From Pseudomonas sp. P7548 (GTDB taxonomy: Bacteria; Pseudomonadota; Gammaproteobacteria; Pseudomonadales; Pseudomonadaceae): a DNA stretch of 57,292 nucleotides. Each line of letters opens with the position of its first letter. Position 1 is the first letter of the stretch. The notes beneath the pieces are model-generated. The model was not told the DNA's origin. It ran no database searches and was given only the letters and a program-made list of their open reading frames with translations. The DNA is taken from contig NZ_JACARO010000085.1 in NCBI RefSeq assembly GCF_013386585.1, positions 1 through 57,292 on the forward strand. Reading direction: 5' to 3'. The position numbers and the translations under genes were made by a program. This document shows positions 33,697 through 41,972 of the stretch, piece by piece.

Positions 33697-34626
33697 ATGG
33701 CCAACTACCTTGATCTGACCCAACGCCGGGAAATCGAAGCCCTGGCGCAACGCTTTACCGTACGCACCGAATGGCCGACCTGGCTGCTGATCATCGGCGT
33801 CTATGCCGGCTGGTTCAGCGTGATGTTCGCCAGCCATTGGCTGGGCCTGTGGTTGAGCACCTTGTTGCTGGTCCCGCTGGTGACGCTGTGGCTGTCGGTG
33901 CAACACGAACTGCTCCATGGCCATCCCACCCGTTCGCTGTTCGTGAACAAACTGCTCGGTTACGCCCCGTTTGCCGTGTGGTACCCCTACACCCTGTACC
34001 GCGACAGCCACCTGCTGCACCACAACGACGAAGACCTCACGCTGCCGGGCATCGACCCGGAAAGCCGTTACCTCAGGCAAGCCCAGTGGGACAGCAGCTC
34101 GCTGTTCGAGCGCGGTGTGCACTGGCTGACCAAGACCGTGCTCGGCCGTTTCCTGTTGGCCGCTCCGTTGGCGATTGGCCGACTGGCCCGCCATGAGTGG
34201 CAGCGCCTGCCGCAGGTATGGCCGATGTGGCTGTGCCATGGCGCCGTCACCGTACTAATGCTCAGCTTTATCGCCCATTACAGCACCTTGTCGGTGCTGC
34301 ACTACCTGCTGCTGGTCAGTGTGCCGGCCTTGTCCCTGGCGTCGATCCGTTCCTACTATGAGCACCGCCCGCACCCGCAACCGGAACAGCGCACCGTGCT
34401 CAACGAAGCGTCCTGGCCGTGGACCTGGCTGTTCCTCAACAACAACCTGCACCTGGTGCACCACGACTTGCCGAAACTGCCCTGGTATTTGCTGCCCACC
34501 GTGTACCGTGCGCGCCGCGAGCAGTGGGTGGCGCGCAGTGGTGGGTTTCTGGTGCAAGGCTATGGCCAGTTGATCAGCCGCCACGGCCTCAAGGCCATCG
34601 ACAGCCCCCGGCACCCTTTTGCGTGA
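33697..34626 (+). CDS. Membrane fatty-acid-desaturase-like protein
   Basis: A 309-aa membrane protein with the histidine boxes of the di-iron desaturase/hydroxylase superfamily: HELLHGH near residue 69, HLLHH near 105 and HLVHHD near 251, separated by membrane segments. It resembles the short CrtW/AlkB-like branch more than phospholipid desaturases. Substrate unknown. It follows the shared ECF-type promoter element and is 9 bp from the PhnD-like gene, so it is probably part of the sigma-factor regulon. Confidence 0.8.
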   Translation: MANYLDLTQRREIEALAQRFTVRTEWPTWLLIIGVYAGWFSVMFASHWLGLWLSTLLLVPLVTLWLSVQHELLHGHPTRSLFVNKLLGYAPFAVWYPYTLYRDSHLLHHNDEDLTLPGIDPESRYLRQAQWDSSSLFERGVHWLTKTVLGRFLLAAPLAIGRLARHEWQRLPQVWPMWLCHGAVTVLMLSFIAHYSTLSVLHYLLLVSVPALSLASIRSYYEHRPHPQPEQRTVLNEASWPWTWLFLNNNLHLVHHDLPKLPWYLLPTVYRARREQWVARSGGFLVQGYGQLISRHGLKAIDSPRHPFA

Positions 34627-34635
34627 GAGAAGACC

Positions 34636-35427
34636 ATGAGTGAGCACTACGCCGAGCTGCTGATGTACGTTGCGCCGGATCACATACACCAGGCCAACCA
34701 GCAGTGGCTGGCGCGTATTCTTGAACGGCTCGGCCTCAGCCGCCGCAACGCCGACCACCTCGACCTGCACGGCCTGTGGCTCGCCCCCGAACTGCTCGTC
34801 ACGCAAACCTGCGGCTACCCGCTGATGACCCAGTTGCGCGGCCAGGTCCGCATCATCGGCCGCCCGCGCTACGAACTGCCCCACAGCAGTGGCGGCGAAC
34901 ATTGCAGCCTGCTGCTGACCCGCGACGACAACTCGCGTACCACCCTGGCGCAGTTCTACGACAGCCGGGGCGTGATCAATGGCCATGATTCCAACAGCGG
35001 CATGAACCTGCTGCGCGAACGCCTCGCGCCGTTGCAGCGCGATGGCCGCTTCTTCGCCAGCGTCGGCGTCAGCGGCGCGCACCGCGAGAGCCTGCGCTGG
35101 CTACGGGAAAACCGCGCCGACCTCGCCGCCATCGACAGCGTGACCTACGACTACCTGGCCCGTTTCGCCCCGCACGAAGTGGCGGGGCTGCGCCTCGTCA
35201 GCCGCAGCGCGCCCAGCCCGACCTTGCCTTACATCGGCCCGCTGAGCTTGAGCGATGAGCAGGTCACCACGATTCGCCAGGCGATGAACCAGGCGCTGCA
35301 GGATTTGCCGCAAGTGGTTGAAACCCTGGGCGTGCAGGCAGTGCTTCCGGCCAGCGAAGACGACTATCAGGTCCTGCTGGACTATCAACAGCAAGCCGCC
35401 AGTGCTGGTTACTCGGTGCTTCAATAA
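34636..35427 (+). CDS. PhnD/SsuA-type ligand-binding protein without signal peptide
   Basis: A 263-aa protein resembling periplasmic phosphonate/phosphate-binding proteins (PhnD-like): ELLVTQTCGYPLM and AAIDSVTYDYLARF are characteristic of the hinge and cleft. It starts MSEHYAELLMYV with no signal peptide or lipobox, so it should stay in the cytoplasm. It directly follows the desaturase gene. A cytoplasmic sensor or carrier role is inferred only from location and fold. Confidence 0.75.
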   Translation: MSEHYAELLMYVAPDHIHQANQQWLARILERLGLSRRNADHLDLHGLWLAPELLVTQTCGYPLMTQLRGQVRIIGRPRYELPHSSGGEHCSLLLTRDDNSRTTLAQFYDSRGVINGHDSNSGMNLLRERLAPLQRDGRFFASVGVSGAHRESLRWLRENRADLAAIDSVTYDYLARFAPHEVAGLRLVSRSAPSPTLPYIGPLSLSDEQVTTIRQAMNQALQDLPQVVETLGVQAVLPASEDDYQVLLDYQQQAASAGYSVLQ

Positions 35428-35535
35428 GGTTATATAAAAATACCTTTTAAATATTATTAAAGAATAAGCAGCCTTGCTAGGATCGCTCCACCGGAACACC
35501 GGACATAACGCGCAACCTACTCAAATGGAGCCACT

Positions 35536-36045
35536 ATGTCCGGCGCCGACACTTCTCACAGCGATTACGTGGGCGGATTGTTCCGCAGTCATTACGACTG
35601 GCTGTGCAGCCGTTTGCACCGTCATCTCGACTCCCGTGCGCACGCCGAAGACATCGCCGCCGATACCTTTGTCCAACTCTTGAGTTCTCCGGGGGTGGTG
35701 CCGATCCGGCAACCCCGCGCCTTGCTGACCACCATTGCCCAGCGCCTGATGTACCAGCTGTGGCGTCGTCGTGACCTGGAACGCGCCTACCTCGATGCCC
35801 TCGACAACGACGAAACCTCTACCGCACCCTCGCCGGAAGACCTGGCGCAAATGCTCGAAGCCCTGCAGGCCATCGACCACTTGCTTGACGGCTTGCCGGC
35901 CAAGGTCAAGGCGACCTTTTTGTTATCGCAACTCAATGGCCTGACCTACCCGGAAATCGCGGCCGAGTTGGGTATTTCCCAGCGTTCCGTGAGCGACTAC
36001 ATGGCCCGCGCCCTCAACCGTTGCCTGCGGCTGTGCCTGGAATGA
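35536..36045 (+). CDS. ECF sigma factor, FecI type
   Basis: A 169-aa sigma factor. Region 2 is seen at FRSHYDWLCSRLHRHL and AEDIAADTFVQLL; region 4 helix-turn-helix at LTYPEIAAELGISQRSVSDY near residue 138. FecI-type factors activate TonB-receptor genes when a transducing receptor signals through a FecR protein. Its stop overlaps the start of the FecR gene (ATGA), so sigma and anti-sigma are coupled. Two copies of a 31-bp element nearby are its likely targets. Confidence 0.92.
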   Translation: MSGADTSHSDYVGGLFRSHYDWLCSRLHRHLDSRAHAEDIAADTFVQLLSSPGVVPIRQPRALLTTIAQRLMYQLWRRRDLERAYLDALDNDETSTAPSPEDLAQMLEALQAIDHLLDGLPAKVKATFLLSQLNGLTYPEIAAELGISQRSVSDYMARALNRCLRLCLE

Positions 36046-36980
36046 ACGATGAGCTGATCGACACTGCCACGCACTGGTATGTACTGTTGCGTTCAGGCCA
36101 GGCCACGGCGGCGGATTGGCAGCGTTATCACCAGTGGCGCGCCAGTGACCCGCGCCACGAAGCACTGTGTCAGCAACTGGAGACACGTTTGGGGGTGTTC
36201 CAGATTCCCCTGGCCCAGGGGGTGAGCGGCAAAGTGTTGCAGCAGGCGCTGGACGCGCCTTCCAGTCGGCGTCAGGTGTTGCAGGTCGCGTTGGCCGGTG
36301 CTGGCGTGGCAATCGGCGCAGCGCTGCTGGCCAAGCCCATGGGCTTGTCGGAGCTGACGGCCGATATCCGCACCGGCACCGGCGAGCGCCGCACCGTCAC
36401 CCTGGCGGATGGCAGCGAATTACTGTTGAACGCGCAAAGCGCGGCGGATATCCAGTTTGATTCGCAACGGCGCCTGGTGCGCCTGCGTGAAGGGGAGTTA
36501 CTCGCCAAGGTTGCCAGCGACCGCAATCGACCGTTTCAGATCCAGACTGACCACGCGCGCCTGCACGCCTATGGCAATCGCTTTCTGGTGCGTGAGCGGG
36601 AAGGGCAGGGCCAGGTCGTTGCGCTTAACGGTGCGGTGCAGATCGACCGCCAGGACGGCGAGCGCCTGCAACTGGCGGCCGGCCATGAAGTGCACTACGG
36701 CCCCACGGGCTTTGGCCCTGTTGAAGCCAGTTCTTCCGCCGCGACCGCGTGGGTCGATGGTTTCCTGCAGGTACGCGACCGTCCGCTGGCCGAGGTGATC
36801 GAGGCGTTACGCCCGTATCACAACGGCGTGCTGCGCCTGGACCCCGGCGTCGCTGGCCTGCGCGTCAGCGGCCTGTACCGTCTCGACAATCCCCAGCAGA
36901 TCCTCGACACCCTGGCGCGCACCTTGCCGATTCACATCACGCGCCGCACCGGCTTGTGGGTGACCGTCAGTGCGGCCTGA
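36042..36980 (+). CDS. FecR-type anti-sigma factor
   Basis: A 312-aa single-pass membrane protein. The N-terminal cytoplasmic domain (about 1-75; ADWQRYHQWRASDPRHE) binds the sigma factor, followed by an SSRRQVLQ stretch, a membrane segment (about 85-100) and a periplasmic FecR domain (RTGTGERRTVTLADGSELLLNAQS near 120). The C-terminus has the STN-interacting repeat seen in FecR proteins. It should relay binding of a ligand by the TonB receptor to the ECF sigma factor. Start overlaps the sigma-factor stop. Confidence 0.92.
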   Translation: MNDELIDTATHWYVLLRSGQATAADWQRYHQWRASDPRHEALCQQLETRLGVFQIPLAQGVSGKVLQQALDAPSSRRQVLQVALAGAGVAIGAALLAKPMGLSELTADIRTGTGERRTVTLADGSELLLNAQSAADIQFDSQRRLVRLREGELLAKVASDRNRPFQIQTDHARLHAYGNRFLVREREGQGQVVALNGAVQIDRQDGERLQLAAGHEVHYGPTGFGPVEASSSAATAWVDGFLQVRDRPLAEVIEALRPYHNGVLRLDPGVAGLRVSGLYRLDNPQQILDTLARTLPIHITRRTGLWVTVSAA

Positions 36981-36985
36981 CCCCC

Positions 36986-37074
36986 TGTGGGAGCTGGCTT
37001 GCCTGCGATGGCATCCCCGCGGTGTGCCTGTGGTACCGAGTTGTCTGCATCGCAGGCAAGTCAGCTCCCGCATT
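36986..37074. repeat. REPIN with degenerate right arm
   Basis: TGTGGGAGCTGGCTTGCCTG on the left and CAGGCAAGTCAGCTCCCGCA on the right. The right arm carries two substitutions relative to the other copies. Confidence 0.8.
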
Positions 37075-37105
37075 GAATGGGTGATCAGTTTAAGGCCAGG
37101 ACCCG

Positions 37106-37136
37106 GTTCTAAGGACATAACCAAACGATCTGCAAG
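37106..37136 (+). promoter_or_regulatory. Candidate ECF-sigma promoter before the TonB receptor
   Basis: The second copy of the element at 33616, with core AACCAAACGATCTGCAAG, 80 bp before the receptor start. No Fur-box-like palindrome was seen beside it. Confidence 0.6.
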
Positions 37137-37215
37137 TTTTCCCCTCGCTGTCCCACATCACTCCCGTAAGCGCTGCGGGGAGCAGCGTTCTCGAGTTTCC
37201 TTGGGGGGAGCCAAA

Positions 37216-39852
37216 GTGAGTCAGTTCAACCGTGTGCCGCTTCGAACTTTTGCCCTGGTGCCGTTGGCCAGCCTGTTTTTCGCGTTTGCCGCCAGTGCCG
37301 AAGAGACGCGCCAGGTCTATCACATCGCCCCTGGCCCGTTGGATGAAGTGCTGCTGAACATCAGCCGCCAGAGCGGCCAGGTGATCTCCTTCACCCCGCA
37401 ACTGGGCCAGTATTCCTCGGCCAGCGTGGACGGTTCGCTGTCGGCCCATCAGGCCGTCGACGCCGCGCTCAAGGGCACCGGTCTGCAAGTGCAGGTCAGC
37501 CCGGAAGGCGCCTTCATCATCAAGGAAGGCGCGAGCAAAAACGCCACCAGCAGCGTCAAGGCCCAGACCAGCGCCGCGCAGGCGCCAACCCTGGATCGCG
37601 TGGTCGCCATCGGCACCCGTCGCAGTGACGCCACCGCCCTGACCAGCAGCGCCCCGGTGGACGTGATCAACGCCGAAGAACTCAAGCAGACCGGCGCCAC
37701 CAGCCTCAACCAGGCGCTGTTCCAGTTGCTGCCCTCGTTCAACTTTCCGCAGAACAACAGCGCCACCCGTGGCCAGGACCCCAAGGGCGCGTCCTTGCGT
37801 GGCCTGTCGCCTGACCAGACCCTGGTGCTGATCAACGGCAAGCGCCGGCACACCTCGGCGGTGGTGAATATTTCCGGGGGCGTGCCGTTCATTGGTGCCC
37901 AGCCGGTGGACCTGGACATGATCCCCATCAGCGCCATCGACCACGTCGAAGTGCTGCGTGATGGTGCCTCGGCACAGTACGGTTCCGACGCAGTGGCCGG
38001 CGTGGTCAACATCGTGCTCAAGGAGCGCGACAGCGGCGGCGGTATCAACACGCAACTGGGCAAGTACGCCCAGGGCGACGGCTTCAGCAAGACCACCGAC
38101 GGCTGGTACGGCATCGGCCTGCCGGGCGATGGCTTCCTGACCCTGAGCTTCAACACCCTGAACAACAAGCCTGACGACATCGGCGACAAGTACGTGGCCG
38201 ACGGCCAGGTGCAAGACCCGCGCTGGGGCGGTGCCGGGCGTGACAAATACAACCTGGCGGCCAACGCCGAGATCGGCTTGAACGATCAATGGCGCCTCTA
38301 CAGCTTCGCCACCTTTGGCCAGGACACGTCGGTGAACAACACGCCGCCGCTGCTGGCCAGCAGCCCTAACAACGTGGCGTCGATCTACCCCAACGGCACG
38401 ATCCCCAAATACCGCTATCGCTATGAAGACGGCGCCATCACCGTGGGCACCCGTTATGAAGATGACAGCATCGGCCGCTTCGACCTGAGCGCCACTTACG
38501 GCCGCGACGAGCACGATGAACTGGCCTTCAACACCGTCAACCCGAGCTACGGCGCCAACAGCCCGACCAAATTCAACGTCGCCACCCTGATCAACGACCA
38601 GACCAACATCACCCTCGACTACGCCAAGGACCTGGACGTGAACTGGTCCAGCCACCCGCTGACCGTCTCGGCCGGCGTGGCCTACCGGCATGAGCAATAT
38701 CGCCTGGAGGCGGGTGACTACGACTCCTACTCCTATGGCGGTATCGACAACGTGCAAGTGGGCGCGGTGCAGGCTTCGGGCCTGACCCCGGATGACGCCG
38801 GTACCTTCAAGCGCGACGTGGGCGGGGTGTATTTCGGCCTGGAAAACCAGGTCACCGACAAGCTGCAAGTGGGCGTGGCCGGGCGCACCGAGCACTACTC
38901 GGATTTCGGTTCGGCCACCACGGGCAAGCTGTCGGCGCGCTATGACTTCACCCCGCAAGTGGGCGTGCGCGCGACGGTCAACAACGCGTATCACGCGCCG
39001 AGCCTGGGGCAGATCGGCACGTCGTGGACCACCACCACCAACCTGGACGTCAACGGCAACCCGGTGCTGACCCGCATGCTGCCGGCCGACAACCCTGCGG
39101 CCCGCGCCCTCGGCGCCCAGGCGCTCAAGCCGGAAAAATCCACCAACTACTCGTTGGGCCTGGTGCTGCGACCGACTGAGCACGCCTCGTTGACCGTCGA
39201 CGCCTACCAGATCTCGATCCGCGACCGGCTGTTGTTCAGCGGCGGTATTTCCGGGCCGTTGGCCGAGCAGATCCTCACCAATGCCGGCTACGGCCAGTAC
39301 TCCTGGGCGCAGTTCATGACCAACGCCGCCGACACCCGCACCCGGGGCGTCGACATCGTCGGCAAGTACAACATTGACCTTGCGCAGTTCGGCGACCTGA
39401 ACCTGTCGGCCGGCTACACCAAGGCCCGCACCACCATCGAGAAGGTCCACGAAAACCCCAACGGCTTCGAAGTGCTGACCCGCGAAGCCCGTGGCTTTAT
39501 CGAGCATGGCTACCCCGAGGACAAGCTGGTGTTCGGCGCGGTGCACAAGATCAGCCAGTGGACCATTGCCCTCAACGAAACCCGCTACGGCAAATACCGC
39601 AAATACGCGGCTGCCGAAGCCAACGCCCAATACGACCAGACCTTCAGTGCGCAATGGACCACCGACCTGGACGTGAACTACGCGTTCACCAAGCAACTGC
39701 GCGTCTCGGTGGGGGTGAACAACCTGTTCGACAGCAAACCCGACGACTTCAACACCCGCCTGCGCCAGACGCCCGGTCAGCAATACAGCTACCTGTCGCC
39801 GACCGCGCCGGAGGGGGCGTTTTACTACACGCGGCTCAGTTATGACTTTTAA
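37216..39852 (+). CDS. TonB-dependent transducer with STN signalling domain
   Basis: An 878-aa outer-membrane receptor. I chose a GTG start at 37216 because GGGGGAG lies 6 bases upstream and a signal peptide begins immediately; no ATG nearby gives one. After the signal peptide (to about residue 31) come an STN domain (about 36-85), a plug (about 120-240; DQTLVLINGKRRH, IEVLRDGASAQYGSDA-like IDHVEVLRDGASAQYGS) and a 22-strand barrel ending in LSYDF. The STN domain means that it signals to FecR as well as transporting. The plug resembles receptors for non-siderophore ligands more than FecA or FpvA. Confidence 0.9.
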   Translation: MSQFNRVPLRTFALVPLASLFFAFAASAEETRQVYHIAPGPLDEVLLNISRQSGQVISFTPQLGQYSSASVDGSLSAHQAVDAALKGTGLQVQVSPEGAFIIKEGASKNATSSVKAQTSAAQAPTLDRVVAIGTRRSDATALTSSAPVDVINAEELKQTGATSLNQALFQLLPSFNFPQNNSATRGQDPKGASLRGLSPDQTLVLINGKRRHTSAVVNISGGVPFIGAQPVDLDMIPISAIDHVEVLRDGASAQYGSDAVAGVVNIVLKERDSGGGINTQLGKYAQGDGFSKTTDGWYGIGLPGDGFLTLSFNTLNNKPDDIGDKYVADGQVQDPRWGGAGRDKYNLAANAEIGLNDQWRLYSFATFGQDTSVNNTPPLLASSPNNVASIYPNGTIPKYRYRYEDGAITVGTRYEDDSIGRFDLSATYGRDEHDELAFNTVNPSYGANSPTKFNVATLINDQTNITLDYAKDLDVNWSSHPLTVSAGVAYRHEQYRLEAGDYDSYSYGGIDNVQVGAVQASGLTPDDAGTFKRDVGGVYFGLENQVTDKLQVGVAGRTEHYSDFGSATTGKLSARYDFTPQVGVRATVNNAYHAPSLGQIGTSWTTTTNLDVNGNPVLTRMLPADNPAARALGAQALKPEKSTNYSLGLVLRPTEHASLTVDAYQISIRDRLLFSGGISGPLAEQILTNAGYGQYSWAQFMTNAADTRTRGVDIVGKYNIDLAQFGDLNLSAGYTKARTTIEKVHENPNGFEVLTREARGFIEHGYPEDKLVFGAVHKISQWTIALNETRYGKYRKYAAAEANAQYDQTFSAQWTTDLDVNYAFTKQLRVSVGVNNLFDSKPDDFNTRLRQTPGQQYSYLSPTAPEGAFYYTRLSYDF

Positions 39853-39878
39853 CCGATCTTGAGTACCGCAGAGATCAA

Positions 39879-39988
39879 ATGTGGGAGCGGGCTTGCTCGC
39901 GAAGACGGTGGATCAGTCACCGGATGCATTGACTGGCACACCGCATTCGCGAGCAAGCCCGCTCCCACACAAGCCCACTCCCACACTG
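39879..39988. repeat. REPIN plus a third partial REP
   Basis: GTGGGAGCGGGCTTGCTCGC and GCGAGCAAGCCCGCTCCCAC face each other; a further CAAGCCCACTCCCACAC follows directly (39970-39988). It separates the receptor from the four-gene module. Confidence 0.88.
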
Positions 39989-40030
39989 GTTTTGCGTTGT
40001 TCTCGAAATCGAATCACCAAGAGGCTACAC

Positions 40031-41044
40031 ATGAAAAAGATCAAACACCTGCTCGGTGGCTCGCTACTGGCCCTGGCCCTGGTGGCCCAACACGCGCCCG
40101 CCGCCGACGCGGTCAAGCCGATCCACTTCGGTGACATCACCTGGGAAAGCGGCAGCTTGATTACCGAAGTGCTGCGCGTGATCGTCGAGAAAGGCTACGG
40201 CCTGCCCACCGACACCTTGCCCGGCAGCACCGTGAGCCTCGAAGCCGCCCTGGCCAAGGACGACATCCAAGTGATCGGCGAAGAGTGGGCCGGGCGCAGT
40301 CCGGCGTGGGTCAAGGCCGAAAGCGAAGGCAAGGTGTTCGGCCTGGGCGACACCGTCAAAGGCGCCACCGAAGGCTGGTGGGTGCCCGAGTACGTGATCA
40401 AGGGCGATGCCGAACGGGGTATCAAGCCGCTGGCGCCGGACCTCAAGTCAGTGGCCGACCTGGCGCGCTACAAAGACGTGTTCCGTGACCCCGAAGACCC
40501 GAGCAAAGGGCGCTTCCTCAACAGCCCCACCGGCTGGACCTCCGAGATCGTCAACAGCCAGAAGCTCAAGGCCTATGGCTTGACCGACACCTTCGTCAAC
40601 TTCCGCACCGGTTCCGGTGCGGCGCTGGACGCCGAGGTGGCGTCCTCGATCCGTCGTGGCAAGCCGGTGTTGTTCTACTACTGGTCGCCGACGCCGCTAC
40701 TGGGCCGTTTCAAGCTGATCAAGCTGGAAGAGCCGCCGTTCAACGCCGAAGCCTGGAAAACCTTGGCCGACGCCCACAACCCGCACCCTATCGGCACCCG
40801 TTCGTTGCCCGCGCATTTAGCGATTGGCGTGTCGGCGCCGTTCAAGGCGCAGTACCCGCAACTGGTGACGTTCTTTGAGAAAGTCGACCTGCCGATCGAC
40901 CTGCTCAACGGCACCCTCGCGCAGATGAGCGAGAAGCGTGAGCAACCGCGCCAGGTTGCGTTGACGTTCCTCAAGGAACAACCACAAGTCTGGCAACAGT
41001 GGGTGCCGGCGGACGTCGCGGCCAAGGTCAAGGGGGCGCTCTGA
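40031..41044 (+). CDS. ProX/OpuAC-type substrate-binding protein
   Basis: A 337-aa periplasmic protein with a signal peptide to about residue 25. It begins PIHFGDITWESGSLITEVLR and contains GWWVPEYV and LFYYWSPTPLLG, the aromatic-rich regions that box quaternary amines in glycine-betaine/choline-binding proteins. It has no partner permease or ATPase nearby. It is the first gene of a tightly coupled set: its stop overlaps the next start (TGATG). Ligand is unknown; a cationic amine is plausible. Confidence 0.85.
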   Translation: MKKIKHLLGGSLLALALVAQHAPAADAVKPIHFGDITWESGSLITEVLRVIVEKGYGLPTDTLPGSTVSLEAALAKDDIQVIGEEWAGRSPAWVKAESEGKVFGLGDTVKGATEGWWVPEYVIKGDAERGIKPLAPDLKSVADLARYKDVFRDPEDPSKGRFLNSPTGWTSEIVNSQKLKAYGLTDTFVNFRTGSGAALDAEVASSIRRGKPVLFYYWSPTPLLGRFKLIKLEEPPFNAEAWKTLADAHNPHPIGTRSLPAHLAIGVSAPFKAQYPQLVTFFEKVDLPIDLLNGTLAQMSEKREQPRQVALTFLKEQPQVWQQWVPADVAAKVKGAL

Positions 41045-41970
41045 TGCTTAAATTCCTCGCTGCCGCCGTTTTATCGCTGGTCGCCGGTCACGTGCTGGCG
41101 GCCGACCCGGCCACCTTGCGCATCGGCTACCAGAAAAGCTCGGTGAGCATGGTGCTGGCCCGTGAGCACAAGCTCTTTGAAGCCGCGCTGCCCGGCACCC
41201 AGGTGCAGTGGATCGAGTTTCTCGGCGGTCCGCCGCTGATCGAGGCGTTGAACGGCGGCAGCCTGGACATCGGCAATATCGGCGACATCCCGCCGATCTT
41301 CGCCCAGGCGGCTGGCATTGATTTGCAGTACTTCGCTGTCGAGCCCAATGAAGGCAAGACCGAAGCGGTGCTGGTGCCCAAGGCCAGCACGATCCAGAGC
41401 GTGGCCGAACTCAAGGGCAAGCGCGTGGCGCTGCTCAAGGGCTCCAGTGCGCACAACCTGTTCTTGAAAAGCCTGCTGCGCGCCGGTCTGCAATGGAAAG
41501 ACGTGAACGTGGTGTATCTGTCGCCGTCCGATGGGCGCGCCGCGTTCGAGCAGGGCAAGGTCGACGCGTGGGTGGTGTGGGACCCGTACTACTCGGCCGC
41601 CGTGGTCGACGGTTCCGCCCGCGTGCTGGGCGATGGCCAGGGCCTCAATCCGGCCGGGAGTTTCTTTGTGGTTAACCACCCGTTCGCTCAACAGCACCCG
41701 CAGGCCGTCGCCACGATTATCCAGACCCTGGCCAAGGCGCAGCGCCTGTCCCTCGACCAGCCCGACGACAGCATCGCCCTGATGGCCAAGACCCTGGGCC
41801 TGCCACCGGCGGTGGTGCGCAGCTACTTCGAACACCGCTCGCCCGCGCCGATCCGCCCGCTGCAAGCCGTCGACGTCGCCAACCAGCAACGCACCGCCGA
41901 CCTGTTCTTCGCCAACGGCCTGATCCCTAAAAAGGTCGATGTGCAGCAAATCGTCTTCAAGGCCCCTTAA
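41044..41970 (+). CDS. SsuA/TauA-type substrate-binding protein
   Basis: A 308-aa periplasmic protein of the nitrate/sulfonate/taurine family with a signal peptide to about residue 18 (HVLA-AD). TLRIGYQKSSVSMVLAR, WIEFLGGPPLIEALNGGSLDIG and DAWVVWDPYYSA are characteristic. It overlaps the previous gene by one base and the next gene starts 2 bp after its stop. Two binding proteins of different classes without a permease are unusual; they may pass ligand to each other or to a transporter elsewhere. Confidence 0.87.
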   Translation: MLKFLAAAVLSLVAGHVLAADPATLRIGYQKSSVSMVLAREHKLFEAALPGTQVQWIEFLGGPPLIEALNGGSLDIGNIGDIPPIFAQAAGIDLQYFAVEPNEGKTEAVLVPKASTIQSVAELKGKRVALLKGSSAHNLFLKSLLRAGLQWKDVNVVYLSPSDGRAAFEQGKVDAWVVWDPYYSAAVVDGSARVLGDGQGLNPAGSFFVVNHPFAQQHPQAVATIIQTLAKAQRLSLDQPDDSIALMAKTLGLPPAVVRSYFEHRSPAPIRPLQAVDVANQQRTADLFFANGLIPKKVDVQQIVFKAP

Positions 41971-41972
41971 TC

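Noticed and set aside
35428..35535. Fur box before the ECF sigma gene
   Set aside because: The region is AT-rich, but no 19-bp inverted repeat close to the Fur consensus is present.
37090..39783. 897-codon open frame on the minus strand opposite the TonB receptor
   Set aside because: The plus strand encodes a complete receptor with signal peptide, plug and barrel. The minus frame has a shadow-like Val/Gly/Arg/His-rich composition and no ribosome site or recognisable domain.
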